From Stutzerimonas stutzeri (GTDB lineage Bacteria > Pseudomonadota > Gammaproteobacteria > Pseudomonadales > Pseudomonadaceae), in the NCBI RefSeq assembly GCF_000952685.1, contig NZ_JYHV01000010.1:1-64000 (forward strand): a stretch of 64,000 bases of DNA, written 5' to 3'. The position numbers were made by a program, and so were the translations under genes. The notes below the pieces were generated by a model, which worked only from the letters and a program-made list of their open reading frames with translations, was not told where the DNA came from and made no database searches. Positions within the stretch are counted from its first letter, which is position 1, and each line of letters starts with the position of its first letter. Shown one piece after another: positions 28,779 to 36,501 of this stretch.

Positions 28779-30044
28779 TCATAGTCTGATCGACAGGCCG
28801 TCGGCCAAGGACTGCCGGTAGACGCGCCAGGCCGGCACGCCACCCATCAGCAGCCCGGCCAGCAGTATGCCGGCAAGCAACGACCACTCATAGGCGCTGG
28901 GCAACGCCAATGGCAGGTAGAGTCCATAGTGACTCTGCAGCGGACCTTGGGCGGCCGCAATCGCGGCGTACAACAACAGCAGGCCGAACAACACGCCTGC
29001 CAACGCCAGGCTGAACGCCTCAAGTATCAGCAGTCCGGCGATATGCCAGGGACGTGCCCCCACCGAGCGCAAAATCGCCATTTCCCGACGTCGCTCGTTG
29101 AGGCTGGTCAGGATCGCCGTAAGCATGCCGATCAATCCGGTCAGTACGACGAACAGCGATACCACGAACAGGGCCTTTTCCGCGGTGCCCATCAGGCCCC
29201 AGAGCTCTTGCAGGGCAACACCCGGGAGAATCGCCAGCAGCGGCTCGCCGCGATACTGGTTGATTTCGCGCTGCAGGCTGAAGGTGGCGATCTTGCTGTT
29301 GAGGCCGAGCATGAAGGCGGTGATCTGCTTGGGCTGCAAATCCATATGACGCGCCTGTGCGGCGTCGATGCGCGCCGCGCCGCGCGCCGGCATGCCGTTC
29401 TGCCAGTCGATGTGCAGCGCTTCCATGCCGGCCAGATTGATATGCAGTGTGCGATCCACCGGAGTACCGGTGCGCCGTAGAATGCCGACTACGTGAAACG
29501 GCTTGTCGTCATGCTTGACCAGACTGACCGTGGCGACGCCATGCGCCAGCACCAGCTGGTCGTCCAGCTTGTATTTCAGCGCTTCGGCCACTTCGGCGCC
29601 TAATACCACTTCGAACGGGTCTTCGGCGAACGGCCGACCTTGCGCGAGTTGCAGCGGTTGCTTACGCCCGTAGCGGTAGTGTTCGAAATAGGCGCTGCTG
29701 GTGCCCATGACGCGATAGCCGCGATGGGAATCACCCAGCGAGATGGGAATGGCCCAGCTGACCTGCGGGTGTCGGGCAAAGTGTTCGAAGCTGTCCCAGC
29801 GAATGTTGTTGGTCGCGTTACCGATGCGGAACACCGAGTACAGCAACAGATTCACCGAGCCGGAACGGGCGCCGACGATCAGGTCGGTGCCGCTGATGGT
29901 GCTGGCGAAACTGGCTCGGGCTTCGGTGCGCACGCGCTCGACGGCCAACAACAGGCATACCGAGAGGGCAATGGCGAAGACGGTGAGCAGGGCGGTGAAA
30001 CGGCGGTTGTTCAGGCTCGCCAACGCCAGGCGCAACAGGTACAT
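28779..30044 (-). CDS. FtsX/MacB-type ABC transporter permease
   Basis: The 421-residue product has an N-terminal membrane helix (about residues 15-35), a large periplasmic domain (about 40-270) and three C-terminal helices (about 280-405). This is the FtsX/LolC/MacB layout, not that of a substrate importer. It partners with the ATPase three bases upstream. The P. aeruginosa counterpart is PA4065. Family members act as mechanotransmitters or move lipids or proteins; a direct zinc route is not established. Confidence 0.87.
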   Translation of the reverse strand: MYLLRLALASLNNRRFTALLTVFAIALSVCLLLAVERVRTEARASFASTISGTDLIVGARSGSVNLLLYSVFRIGNATNNIRWDSFEHFARHPQVSWAIPISLGDSHRGYRVMGTSSAYFEHYRYGRKQPLQLAQGRPFAEDPFEVVLGAEVAEALKYKLDDQLVLAHGVATVSLVKHDDKPFHVVGILRRTGTPVDRTLHINLAGMEALHIDWQNGMPARGAARIDAAQARHMDLQPKQITAFMLGLNSKIATFSLQREINQYRGEPLLAILPGVALQELWGLMGTAEKALFVVSLFVVLTGLIGMLTAILTSLNERRREMAILRSVGARPWHIAGLLILEAFSLALAGVLFGLLLLYAAIAAAQGPLQSHYGLYLPLALPSAYEWSLLAGILLAGLLMGGVPAWRVYRQSLADGLSIRL

Positions 30045-30047
30045 GGC

Positions 30048-30755
30048 CTATATCTCCGGGGTGCGAGCGGCGCGGTTGAGGTCCGCCAATGACAGGCTGC
30101 GGTCGAATAGCGGCGCCAGACTCTGGTCGTGGCTGACGAACAGCAGGCTCGATCCGGCCTCCCGGCATTCGGCGAAGAGCAGTTGTAGGAAGGCTTCCCG
30201 ACTGTCTGCGTCGAGTGCCGAAGTGGGCTCGTCGGCGATCACCAGCTCTGGCTGGCCAATCAGTGCGCGTGCGGCAGCGACGCGCTGTTGCTGGCCGATC
30301 GACAATGCTTCGGCACGTCGCTCGAGCAGGCTCTTGGATAGTCCGAGATGCTGGAGCAGGCTTGCCGTTGCTTGCGCAACGCTGCCATGCCGCTGACGGG
30401 CGCGCTCGGCGCGAGCCTTGGAGAAGTGACAGGGCAGGCCTACATTCTCGGCCACCGAGAGAAACGGCAGCAGGTTGAACTGCTGAAAGATATAGCCGGT
30501 GTGGTCGACGCGAAAACGGTCCCGTGCGCCGGCCGAGAGCGCCGCGAGATCGCTGCCAAGCAGGCGAACCGTCCCGCGCTGCGCTTTATGCACGCCGCCA
30601 ATCAGTCCGAGCAAGGTGGTCTTGCCGCTGCCGGACGGGCCCTTGAGGAACAGGCTCTGGTTGCGTTCCAGCTTGAAGCTGGGGATGTCGAGCAGTTCTG
30701 CCTGGCCGGGCCAGGCAAAACCCAGTTGGTGGAGATCGAGCAAGGGTGCGGTCAT
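30048..30755 (-). CDS. ABC transporter ATP-binding protein (LolD/MacB-like)
   Basis: The 235-residue ATPase has Walker A GPSGSGKTT (residues 39-47) and a Q loop in IFQQFNLLPFLS. Its signature is LSIGQQQRV, with Ile in place of the usual Gly, and Walker B is LVIADEPTSALD. It is followed at once by the FtsX-type permease. The context makes it the energiser of the zinc-linked ABC unit (PA4064 counterpart). Confidence 0.9.
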   Translation of the reverse strand: MTAPLLDLHQLGFAWPGQAELLDIPSFKLERNQSLFLKGPSGSGKTTLLGLIGGVHKAQRGTVRLLGSDLAALSAGARDRFRVDHTGYIFQQFNLLPFLSVAENVGLPCHFSKARAERARQRHGSVAQATASLLQHLGLSKSLLERRAEALSIGQQQRVAAARALIGQPELVIADEPTSALDADSREAFLQLLFAECREAGSSLLFVSHDQSLAPLFDRSLSLADLNRAARTPEI

Positions 30756-30824
30756 CGAGATGATCCGTTTCAGGCGAGCCGGTGAGTTTACTGCGTCGGG
30801 CCGGGCGGCGGCAGGCCACGGGGG

Positions 30825-31424
30825 TCAGAAGGTCGCGCGCGGCTGGCTGGCGTCAAGTTGTGCGCCGCGTTGCCCATTCGGGCCGATCAGCTGGGCCTGG
30901 ATTTTCTTAGTGCCGGGAAAAGCCTTGAACAGTTCCTGCAGGTCGAGTGCTTGAATCGTTTGGGGTGTGGCGCAATCAAAGTGGTAGTGCGCGTGGATCT
31001 CGCTGTGCTGACCTTCCTGATCATCGTCGTGCTCGTGCTCGTGCTCGTGCTCATCGCCATGATCATGGTCATGAGCTGCGCCTTCGAACAGTGGGCTTTC
31101 CAGCCCGGTTTCGACCAGTTTGCAGTTTGCCGCGGCTGGCAGCCCAAACAGCGTATCCGGTTGTTCCAGCCATTTGCGGGCGTCGGCGATCTTGCGCTTG
31201 TCCGCGTCGCTGCTCGGCGCGTGTTCGAAGCCCACTAGGTTCATCGCCGGGCTACGCAGGTCGATTTCCAGCGTCGAGCCTTCCAGCGCGGCGTCCAGCT
31301 CGGCGGCGCCGTGCTCATGGGCGCCGAGGCTGTCATGGTGATCGTGGTCATGATCGTGATGTTCGGCGGCCAGAGCGAAACCGGGCAGCAGGGCGAAGGG
31401 CAGGGCAAGCAGCAAGCGGCGCAT
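30825..31424 (-). CDS. DUF2796 family His-rich periplasmic metal-binding protein
   Basis: The 199-residue product has a signal peptide (MRRLLLALPFALLPGFALAA) and two histidine/aspartate-rich runs. One is directly after cleavage (EHHDHDHDHHDSLGAHEHG); the other, near residues 115-150, includes DHDHGDEHEHEHEHDDD and HAHYH. This pattern suggests zinc binding or delivery. It is the first gene of the operon and corresponds to PA4063, part of an operon reported as zinc-starvation induced in P. aeruginosa. Confidence 0.87.
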   Translation of the reverse strand: MRRLLLALPFALLPGFALAAEHHDHDHDHHDSLGAHEHGAAELDAALEGSTLEIDLRSPAMNLVGFEHAPSSDADKRKIADARKWLEQPDTLFGLPAAANCKLVETGLESPLFEGAAHDHDHGDEHEHEHEHDDDQEGQHSEIHAHYHFDCATPQTIQALDLQELFKAFPGTKKIQAQLIGPNGQRGAQLDASQPRATF

Positions 31425-31447
31425 AACGAACTCCAGTTGAATTGTTG

Positions 31448-31465
31448 GTTACGTTATAACAAAAA
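31448..31465 (-). promoter_or_regulatory. Zur-like operator upstream of the DUF2796-ABC operon
   Basis: The 18 bases from 31448 (GTTACGTTATAACAAAAA on the plus strand) match the Zur box form GTTATGTTATAACATAAC at 15 positions, including the central GTTATAAC palindrome. The site ends 24 bases before the DUF2796 start codon. It could also serve the small plus-strand gene at 31534. Confidence 0.6.
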
Positions 31466-31533
31466 ATGACGCTAGCTAGCCAGCCTGCTCGGAGCGTGGG
31501 AGCATGCCATCCGGAACGTTCAGGAGAGTGGGG

Positions 31534-31857
31534 ATGATTCGAATTCGTGGGTATGTAGGCGAATGGCCGGTTGACCTCAGCATCGAGATGGATGAGCACG
31601 ACTGGACACAGCTGGCATCCCAGCTGCGTACGTCAGAGGTTGCTCCGGCTCAGGCGCAGGCCGATCCGCACTGGCTGAATGCGCAGCAGCTGCTGCGCGA
31701 TGCAGGGCGAATGGATGGACCGCAGTTGCTGGCGGAGCTGGAAGCGCTGACGGGCAGTGCGCAGGCGGGCAAGCGCTTGCTGGTGCGCCTGCGCCACAGC
31801 GCTCAGGTGAAGATTGACAGCGGAGGCGACGCACCGGTGTACCGCTGGGTCGGCTGA
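31534..31857 (+). CDS. Conserved hypothetical protein
   Basis: This small acidic protein of 107 residues begins MIRIRGYVGEWPVDLSIEMD. It has an N-terminal beta segment, a helical middle (WLNAQQLLRDAGRMDGPQLL) and a C-terminal strand ending VYRWVG. I do not recognise a named domain. AGGAG sits seven bases before the ATG at 31534, so I prefer it to the ATG at 31504. It is divergent from the DUF2796 operon. Codon use is like its neighbours. Confidence 0.7.
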   Translation: MIRIRGYVGEWPVDLSIEMDEHDWTQLASQLRTSEVAPAQAQADPHWLNAQQLLRDAGRMDGPQLLAELEALTGSAQAGKRLLVRLRHSAQVKIDSGGDAPVYRWVG

Positions 31858-31877
31858 CGACGCTGACCACGACCGGA

Positions 31878-32738
31878 TTAGAGCCGTTGCGCCTGGAACG
31901 TATCGCAGCGTGCCGGCTCGCCGCTGTCGAAGCCGGTGCGGAACCATTTCACCCGCTGTGCCGAGGTGCCATGGGTGAAGGCATCCGGCACCACGCGACC
32001 CTGACTCTGCTTTTGCAGACGATCATCGCCGATGGCGTTGGCGGCGTTCAGTGCCTCCTCCAGATCGCCTTCCTCGAGCCAGTCATGGCGCTGTTGGGCA
32101 TGGAAAGCCCAGACACCGGCGAAGCAGTCGGCCTGCAGCTCTTGGCGAACCAGCAAGCCGTTATCCCCTTCCATGCGTGCCCCGCGTTGACGTGCCGCCT
32201 GCATCTGCTGCGAGACACCTAACAGAGTTTGGACGTGATGACCGACCTCGTGTGCGATGACGTAGGCCTGGGCGAAATCTCCGGCGACGGAGAAGCGCGA
32301 GGCCATCTCGTCGAAGAACTGCAGATCGAGGTACACCTGCCGGTCGCCCGGGCAATAGAAGGGGCCGACCGCCGATCTGGCGAAGCCGCACGCTGAATTG
32401 ACTCCGCCGCGAAAGAGCACCAGCGTTGGGTCGCGGTATTGCTCGCCGGACTGCTGGAACAGTGCGCGCCAGGTGTCCTCGGTGTCACCTAGAAGGGCCT
32501 GGACGAATGCCACTTGCGGGTCGTCGCCGCGGGCTGGCGTGGTGCTCTGCTGAGTGGGGCCGGAGCCGGTCTGATTGGCCAGCTGACCGAGGATCTGCAT
32601 GGGGTCCTGACCGGACAGCAAGCCGATCACTACCACGACAGCCACCCCGGCCAGACTCAGGCGCCCGCCACCAATGCCGCCGCTGCGCCCCCGGGCATCT
32701 ACTACGTTGTCGCTGCGACGTGCTTTCTTCCAACGCAT
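31878..32738 (-). CDS. YpfJ-type neutral zinc metallopeptidase
   Basis: The 286-residue protein has a basic N terminus, one membrane helix (about residues 28-44), a Gln/Thr-rich linker and a catalytic domain with HEVGH (163-167) inside AYVIAHEVGHHVQTLLGVS. The segment ELQADCFAGVWAFH carries the downstream Glu/Asp expected for the third zinc ligand. This is the putative neutral zinc metallopeptidase family; the substrate is unknown. Confidence 0.9.
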   Translation of the reverse strand: MRWKKARRSDNVVDARGRSGGIGGGRLSLAGVAVVVVIGLLSGQDPMQILGQLANQTGSGPTQQSTTPARGDDPQVAFVQALLGDTEDTWRALFQQSGEQYRDPTLVLFRGGVNSACGFARSAVGPFYCPGDRQVYLDLQFFDEMASRFSVAGDFAQAYVIAHEVGHHVQTLLGVSQQMQAARQRGARMEGDNGLLVRQELQADCFAGVWAFHAQQRHDWLEEGDLEEALNAANAIGDDRLQKQSQGRVVPDAFTHGTSAQRVKWFRTGFDSGEPARCDTFQAQRL

Positions 32739-32831
32739 ATACGAATCCCTTTTACAGGTGTCTGCCGCTGGGTAGACCCGATATGCCGCCCGCTAATTCA
32801 GCAAGCGCTTGGCGTTTCGTCTATTTCTCGA

Positions 32832-33266
32832 TCAGTTCGCCGGGTAGTCGGCCAGCACCGATTCCTTGCCCTGGTTGCTCAGCCCGATCACCTTGAAGGC
32901 ATCCTTGCGGTCGCCCATCTCCATGCCCGGCGAGCCCATGGGCATACCGGGCACTGCCGCGCCGATCAGCTCCGGTTGAGCACGAAGTTTGAGGATGTCG
33001 CGGGCCGGGACATGCCCTTCGACGAACTTGCCGTCGATCACGCCGGTGTGGCAAGAACCCAGCCGCTGCGGCACGCCGAGGCGGGTCTTGACCGCGATCA
33101 TGTCGGCCTCGACGTGGTCGTTGACCTGAAAACCGTTGTCTTCGAGATGCTGGATCCATGCGCGGCAGCAGCCGCAGCTGGCGTCGCGGTGAACGTCGAT
33201 GGCGATGGGTTCGGCTGCCTGAGCCAGGCTGGCGAAGAGGGTAGTGACGAGTAGCAGATGGCGCAT
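32832..33266 (-). CDS. DUF411 family periplasmic copper protein (CopG-like)
   Basis: The 144-residue product has a signal peptide (MRHLLLVTTLFASLAQAAEP). Conserved metal ligands include CGCC (Cys31, 33, 34) and CHTG (Cys72, His73), and a Met-rich stretch GMPMGSPGMEMG lies near residue 105. DUF411/CopG proteins bind copper and occur in copper-resistance loci (family knowledge). Here it stands alone, with no cop or cus genes beside it. Confidence 0.87.
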   Translation of the reverse strand: MRHLLLVTTLFASLAQAAEPIAIDVHRDASCGCCRAWIQHLEDNGFQVNDHVEADMIAVKTRLGVPQRLGSCHTGVIDGKFVEGHVPARDILKLRAQPELIGAAVPGMPMGSPGMEMGDRKDAFKVIGLSNQGKESVLADYPAN

Positions 33267-33438
33267 GGTGTTTTACTCCGGCGAACTCACTGCAGAATAC
33301 CGCCAACCGGGCACGTGGCCCAAGTGCCCTCCCATGCGCGATCACCGCACTACTACCGCGGTCATGCGGGCGAACCAACGCCCGCCGCTTCGGTCGGATG
33401 TCTACCGTGGTACGGAGCCGCTATCAGGAGAGTTTTCG

Positions 33439-33987
33439 ATGCGTTTTGCCCGTTTCGTTCTGGTTGCCCAGGCCGTGATCATGATCGGTTTCAGCCTCGC
33501 CTACTGGCTGCGCCCTTATGAGATGGCCAATCTGAACGGGATGCTGTTGATGGAGACCGCCTCGGTCAGCCATATGCGGGTCTATTACGGCGGATTGCAG
33601 CTGGGTATGGCGTTGTTCCTGATCTGGGCGATGCGCGAGCCGGAGCGCGCCAGGGCGGCGCTGGTCATGCTGGTTATCACCATGCTGGCATTGGCCGCTG
33701 GACGGCTGGGATCATTGTGGCTCGATGGCGGTGAGCTGATCGGCTTCGATCTAGCCTCGTTGATTTACCGGGTATGCGCTGCACTGCTTGCCGCGGTTGC
33801 GCTGCTGTTCATGCGCGAGCGAGCAACACCTGAAACACCGGCGGAGCGGGTCGGGCCGCCGACCCGTCGGCTGGTGGACGAAGCGCCGCAGCCGTTCCGT
33901 CTGGGCGATGCCCGGCCGGAGCCGGAGCCGGAACCGGAACCGCCGACCGAGCCGATGCCGTTTCGCCGTGATGATGCAGCGCCCTGA
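33439..33987 (+). CDS. DUF4345-like membrane protein
   Basis: The 182-residue product has four predicted membrane helices: about residues 4-22, 45-65, 72-90 and 100-122. It ends in a low-complexity cytoplasmic tail with the repeat PEPEPEPEPP. The core SHMRVYYGGLQLGMALFLIW is typical of DUF4345 proteins. The start at 33439 has AGGAG eight bases upstream; the in-frame extension to 33244 is antisense to the copper protein. Function unknown. Confidence 0.75.
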   Translation: MRFARFVLVAQAVIMIGFSLAYWLRPYEMANLNGMLLMETASVSHMRVYYGGLQLGMALFLIWAMREPERARAALVMLVITMLALAAGRLGSLWLDGGELIGFDLASLIYRVCAALLAAVALLFMRERATPETPAERVGPPTRRLVDEAPQPFRLGDARPEPEPEPEPPTEPMPFRRDDAAP

Positions 33988-34352
33988 TGCTGGCTGGATC
34001 ACGTCCCGGCTGGCCAGTTACCTAATGTCCGTAGCCATTACTTCCATTCAACGATCTGATGCTGACATTCACGTCACCGCGTAGCACCCAGGATGACGGG
34101 GCACTCGAGCCGATCATCGCGTGCCCCTGCGTTCTGCTTCTTCGCATGCTGTTCCGCCAGGGTTGCCGGAACGCCTCCCGCGGCTTCGAACACGGAGCAA
34201 GGTAGCGACTATTAGCGGGCTGCCGCGACCCTTGGCCGCAACCCGCAGCAGGTCGCTGCGCAAACGGCTAGGGTAGGTGGAAACACCCCGACGGGGTGCC
34301 CCCGGTCCCGCGCAGGTTCGGCCTGCCGCCATTTTCCTCGGAGCTTGGAGCC
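33988..34352. other. Gene-free interval upstream of moeA with hairpins
   Basis: No supported gene is found. Two hairpins are visible: GGGGCAC (34098-34104) with GTGCCCC (34121-34127), and CACCC (34284-34288) with GGGTG (34294-34298). The minus strand has a 72-codon open frame (34114-34332) rich in Arg and Gly without family likeness. The stretch could be a structured moeA leader; I could not fit it to a known riboswitch. Confidence 0.35.
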
Positions 34353-35621
34353 ATGGCTCACCTACCCCAGAACGAATTCCAGCCGCCCCTGAGCGCCTGC
34401 GGTTGCGACATCAGTGGTCTTAAACCTGTGGACGAGGCGATCGATGAGTTGCTTACCCGCGTCCCGCCGTTACCCGCGGTGGAGCGTGTGGCGTTACCCG
34501 ATGCTCTCGGTCGGGTGCTGGCGGAGTCGCTGAACGCGCCATTTTCGATACCGGCGTGGGACAACAGTGCAATGGACGGCTACGCGCTGCGCGCCGCCGA
34601 CCTGCCCGCCGAAGGCGGCTGGCTGCCGCTGCTCGGGCGCATCGCCGCCGGCGACTCGGCCGATCAGCACCTGCCGGTGGGGCATGCGGTACGCATCTTC
34701 ACCGGCGCACCGCTGCCGCCGGGCGCCGACACCGTGGTGGCCCAGGAGGACTGCCAGATCGAGGTTGACCGCGTGCGGCTTCCGGCGGTCAACCTGGGCA
34801 TGCATGTGCGCCGCCGGGGTGAGGAGCTGGTGACCGGTGCGCCGGTGCTGCAGGCCGGCAAGCGCTTGCGACCGCAGGAGCTGGGACTGCTGGCGAGCCT
34901 GGGCGTGGCCCGGGTTGCGGTCTATCGACGGCTGCGCGTCGGCCTGCTCTCCAGCGGCAACGAACTGCGCGAGCCGGGCGAGCCGCTAGCGCCCGGGCAG
35001 ATCTACAACGCCAACCGCTACGCGCTGCTCGGGGTGTTGCGCAGCCTCGGGCTGGAGGTGCACGACTACGAAATCCTCGTCGACGAGCTGGCCGCCAGCC
35101 GCGACGCTCTGGCGCTGGCTGCCTCTGAGTGGGACGTTCTCATTACCTCCGGTGGCGTCTCGGTTGGCGAGGAAGATCATCTCAAACAAGCGATTCGGGA
35201 GCTGGGCGAGTTGCACCTCTGGCGCCTGGCGATCCAGCCGGGCAAACCGCTGGCGTTCGGTGAGGTCAACGGCAAGCCGTGGATCGGCCTACCGGGCAAC
35301 CCGGCGGCGGCACTGATCACTTCGCTGGTGGTGGCTCGGCCGTTCCTGCTCAGTGCCCAGGGTTGCACCGAGGTGCTACCCAAACCGCTGCGGATGACCG
35401 CCGGCTTCGCCTGGCGCAAGTCGAACAACCGCCGCCAATACCTGCGCGCGCGGCTGGAGCAGGTCGATGGCGAGATGCGCGTGTGCCTGCACCCGCGGCA
35501 GGGCTCGGCGATGCTGTCCTCCGCTAGCTGGGCGGAGGGCTTAGCGATCGTCGAGCCTAACCGCACGCTGGAAGCGGGTGAGACGGTGGAGTATCTGCCG
35601 TTCAGCGAACTGCTCGGCTGA
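34353..35621 (+). CDS. moeA: Molybdopterin molybdenumtransferase
   Basis: MoeA inserts molybdate into adenylated molybdopterin to form the molybdenum cofactor. The 422-residue product contains the N-terminal PAWDNSAMDGYALRAADLP motif, TSGGVSVGEEDHLK (about residues 264-277) and GLPGNPAAA (about 310-318), all typical of MoeA. I start at 34353 (MAHLPQNEF); an upstream in-frame ATG at 34296 adds 19 atypical residues. It would supply cofactor for the molybdenum hydroxylase at 40-44 kb. Confidence 0.95.
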   Translation: MAHLPQNEFQPPLSACGCDISGLKPVDEAIDELLTRVPPLPAVERVALPDALGRVLAESLNAPFSIPAWDNSAMDGYALRAADLPAEGGWLPLLGRIAAGDSADQHLPVGHAVRIFTGAPLPPGADTVVAQEDCQIEVDRVRLPAVNLGMHVRRRGEELVTGAPVLQAGKRLRPQELGLLASLGVARVAVYRRLRVGLLSSGNELREPGEPLAPGQIYNANRYALLGVLRSLGLEVHDYEILVDELAASRDALALAASEWDVLITSGGVSVGEEDHLKQAIRELGELHLWRLAIQPGKPLAFGEVNGKPWIGLPGNPAAALITSLVVARPFLLSAQGCTEVLPKPLRMTAGFAWRKSNNRRQYLRARLEQVDGEMRVCLHPRQGSAMLSSASWAEGLAIVEPNRTLEAGETVEYLPFSELLG

Positions 35622-35627
35622 GACATG

Positions 35628-35664
35628 AAAACGCCCGGTCGATGATGAGTCGACCGGGCGTTTT
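35628..35664. terminator. Bidirectional terminator between moeA and the cytochrome b561 gene
   Basis: A 15-bp perfect stem (35628-35642 with 35650-35664) has a 7-base loop and A/T ends on both sides. It serves the convergent genes moeA and the b561 gene. Confidence 0.92.
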
Positions 35665-35675
35665 GCGTCTGCGCT

Positions 35676-36227
35676 TCAGGCCTGGTGGCGCTGCGGCAGC
35701 ATGCGCAGCAGGGTGCCGTCGCGGCGCACGTAGTGATGGAACAAGGCTGCCGCCGCATGCAGGCCGATCAGCCAGTAGCCGGCCACCGCCAGCGTTTCAT
35801 GCAGTTCCTTGAACTCACCGGCCAGCTCCTTGTTGGCGCCGATCAGCGCCGGAAGTTCGAGGCCGAAGAAGGGAATCGGCTTGTCCGCCGCGCTCAGGGT
35901 CAGCCAGCCGAGCAGCGGCAGGCCAATCATCAGGCCGTACAGCGCCAGGTGCACCAGCTTGGCCAGCGCGCGTTCCCAGCCCGCCCCGGCGACTGCCTTC
36001 GGTGCCGGACGCAGCCATCGGGTAAGCAGGCGCAGCCAGACCAGTGCAAACACCGTCAGACCCAGCATGAAGTGCCATTGCTTGAGCACTTCGCGCGGTT
36101 CACTGCCCTTGGCGAAATTGCCTTTGAGTTCGATGGTCGCGTAGACCGCAGCGATAAACAGCACCATCAGCCAGTGCAAGGCGATGGACAGCCGCCCGTA
36201 GCGTGCCAGTGGGTTCAAAACAGTCAT
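35676..36227 (-). CDS. Cytochrome b561 family protein
   Basis: The 183-residue protein has four membrane helices. Histidines are placed as in bacterial di-haem b561 proteins: His near residue 18 (LSIALHWLM), QWHFMLG in helix 2, LHLALYG-like LVHLALYGL in helix 3 and LIGLHAAAALFHHYV in helix 4. It probably moves electrons from ubiquinol, with superoxide or another acceptor. I use the ATG at 36227 with GGAG upstream; the longer frame contains a broken gene fragment. Confidence 0.9.
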   Translation of the reverse strand: MTVLNPLARYGRLSIALHWLMVLFIAAVYATIELKGNFAKGSEPREVLKQWHFMLGLTVFALVWLRLLTRWLRPAPKAVAGAGWERALAKLVHLALYGLMIGLPLLGWLTLSAADKPIPFFGLELPALIGANKELAGEFKELHETLAVAGYWLIGLHAAAALFHHYVRRDGTLLRMLPQRHQA

Positions 36228-36334
36228 TTCACACACTCCGAGTAGGGGATTTCGCCAGTCTAGGGTGACAGGCTTAAGCAAACCATTGGCGAATGGCCGT
36301 TTCGCCTGCGGCGGACGGTCGCGGCGTTGCACGA

Positions 36335-36428
36335 GTCGATCACTGCGGCGGCCAAAGCCTTGCTGTTGCCCACCAGATAGGAGATCTGCGCCAGGCCGTC
36401 GGTATAGATCGGCTCGAAAAACCAGCAT
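36335..36428 (-). pseudogene. N-terminal fragment of an MBL-fold hydrolase (persulfide dioxygenase-like)
   Basis: After an ATG at 36428 the minus strand reads, with one frame change, FFEPIYTDGLAQISYLVGNS followed by KALAAAVID. This closely resembles the first 30 residues of MBL-fold sulfur dioxygenase-type proteins (YLDCLAHASY...VDP). Similarity stops where the family continues with PRRDV, and no HxHxD zinc motif follows. It is a broken remnant upstream of the b561 gene. Confidence 0.6.
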
Positions 36429-36501
36429 GTCCCCACCTCCGTAACGGCTCAATGGTTACGAATGTGGAAAGCCAGCGGGTTACCGGACGTTCACTCGGCG
36501 A

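Noticed and set aside
34114-34332. 72-codon minus-strand frame upstream of moeA
   Set aside because: Arg/Gly-rich without family likeness and no good start signal; kept only as a note in the intergenic entry.
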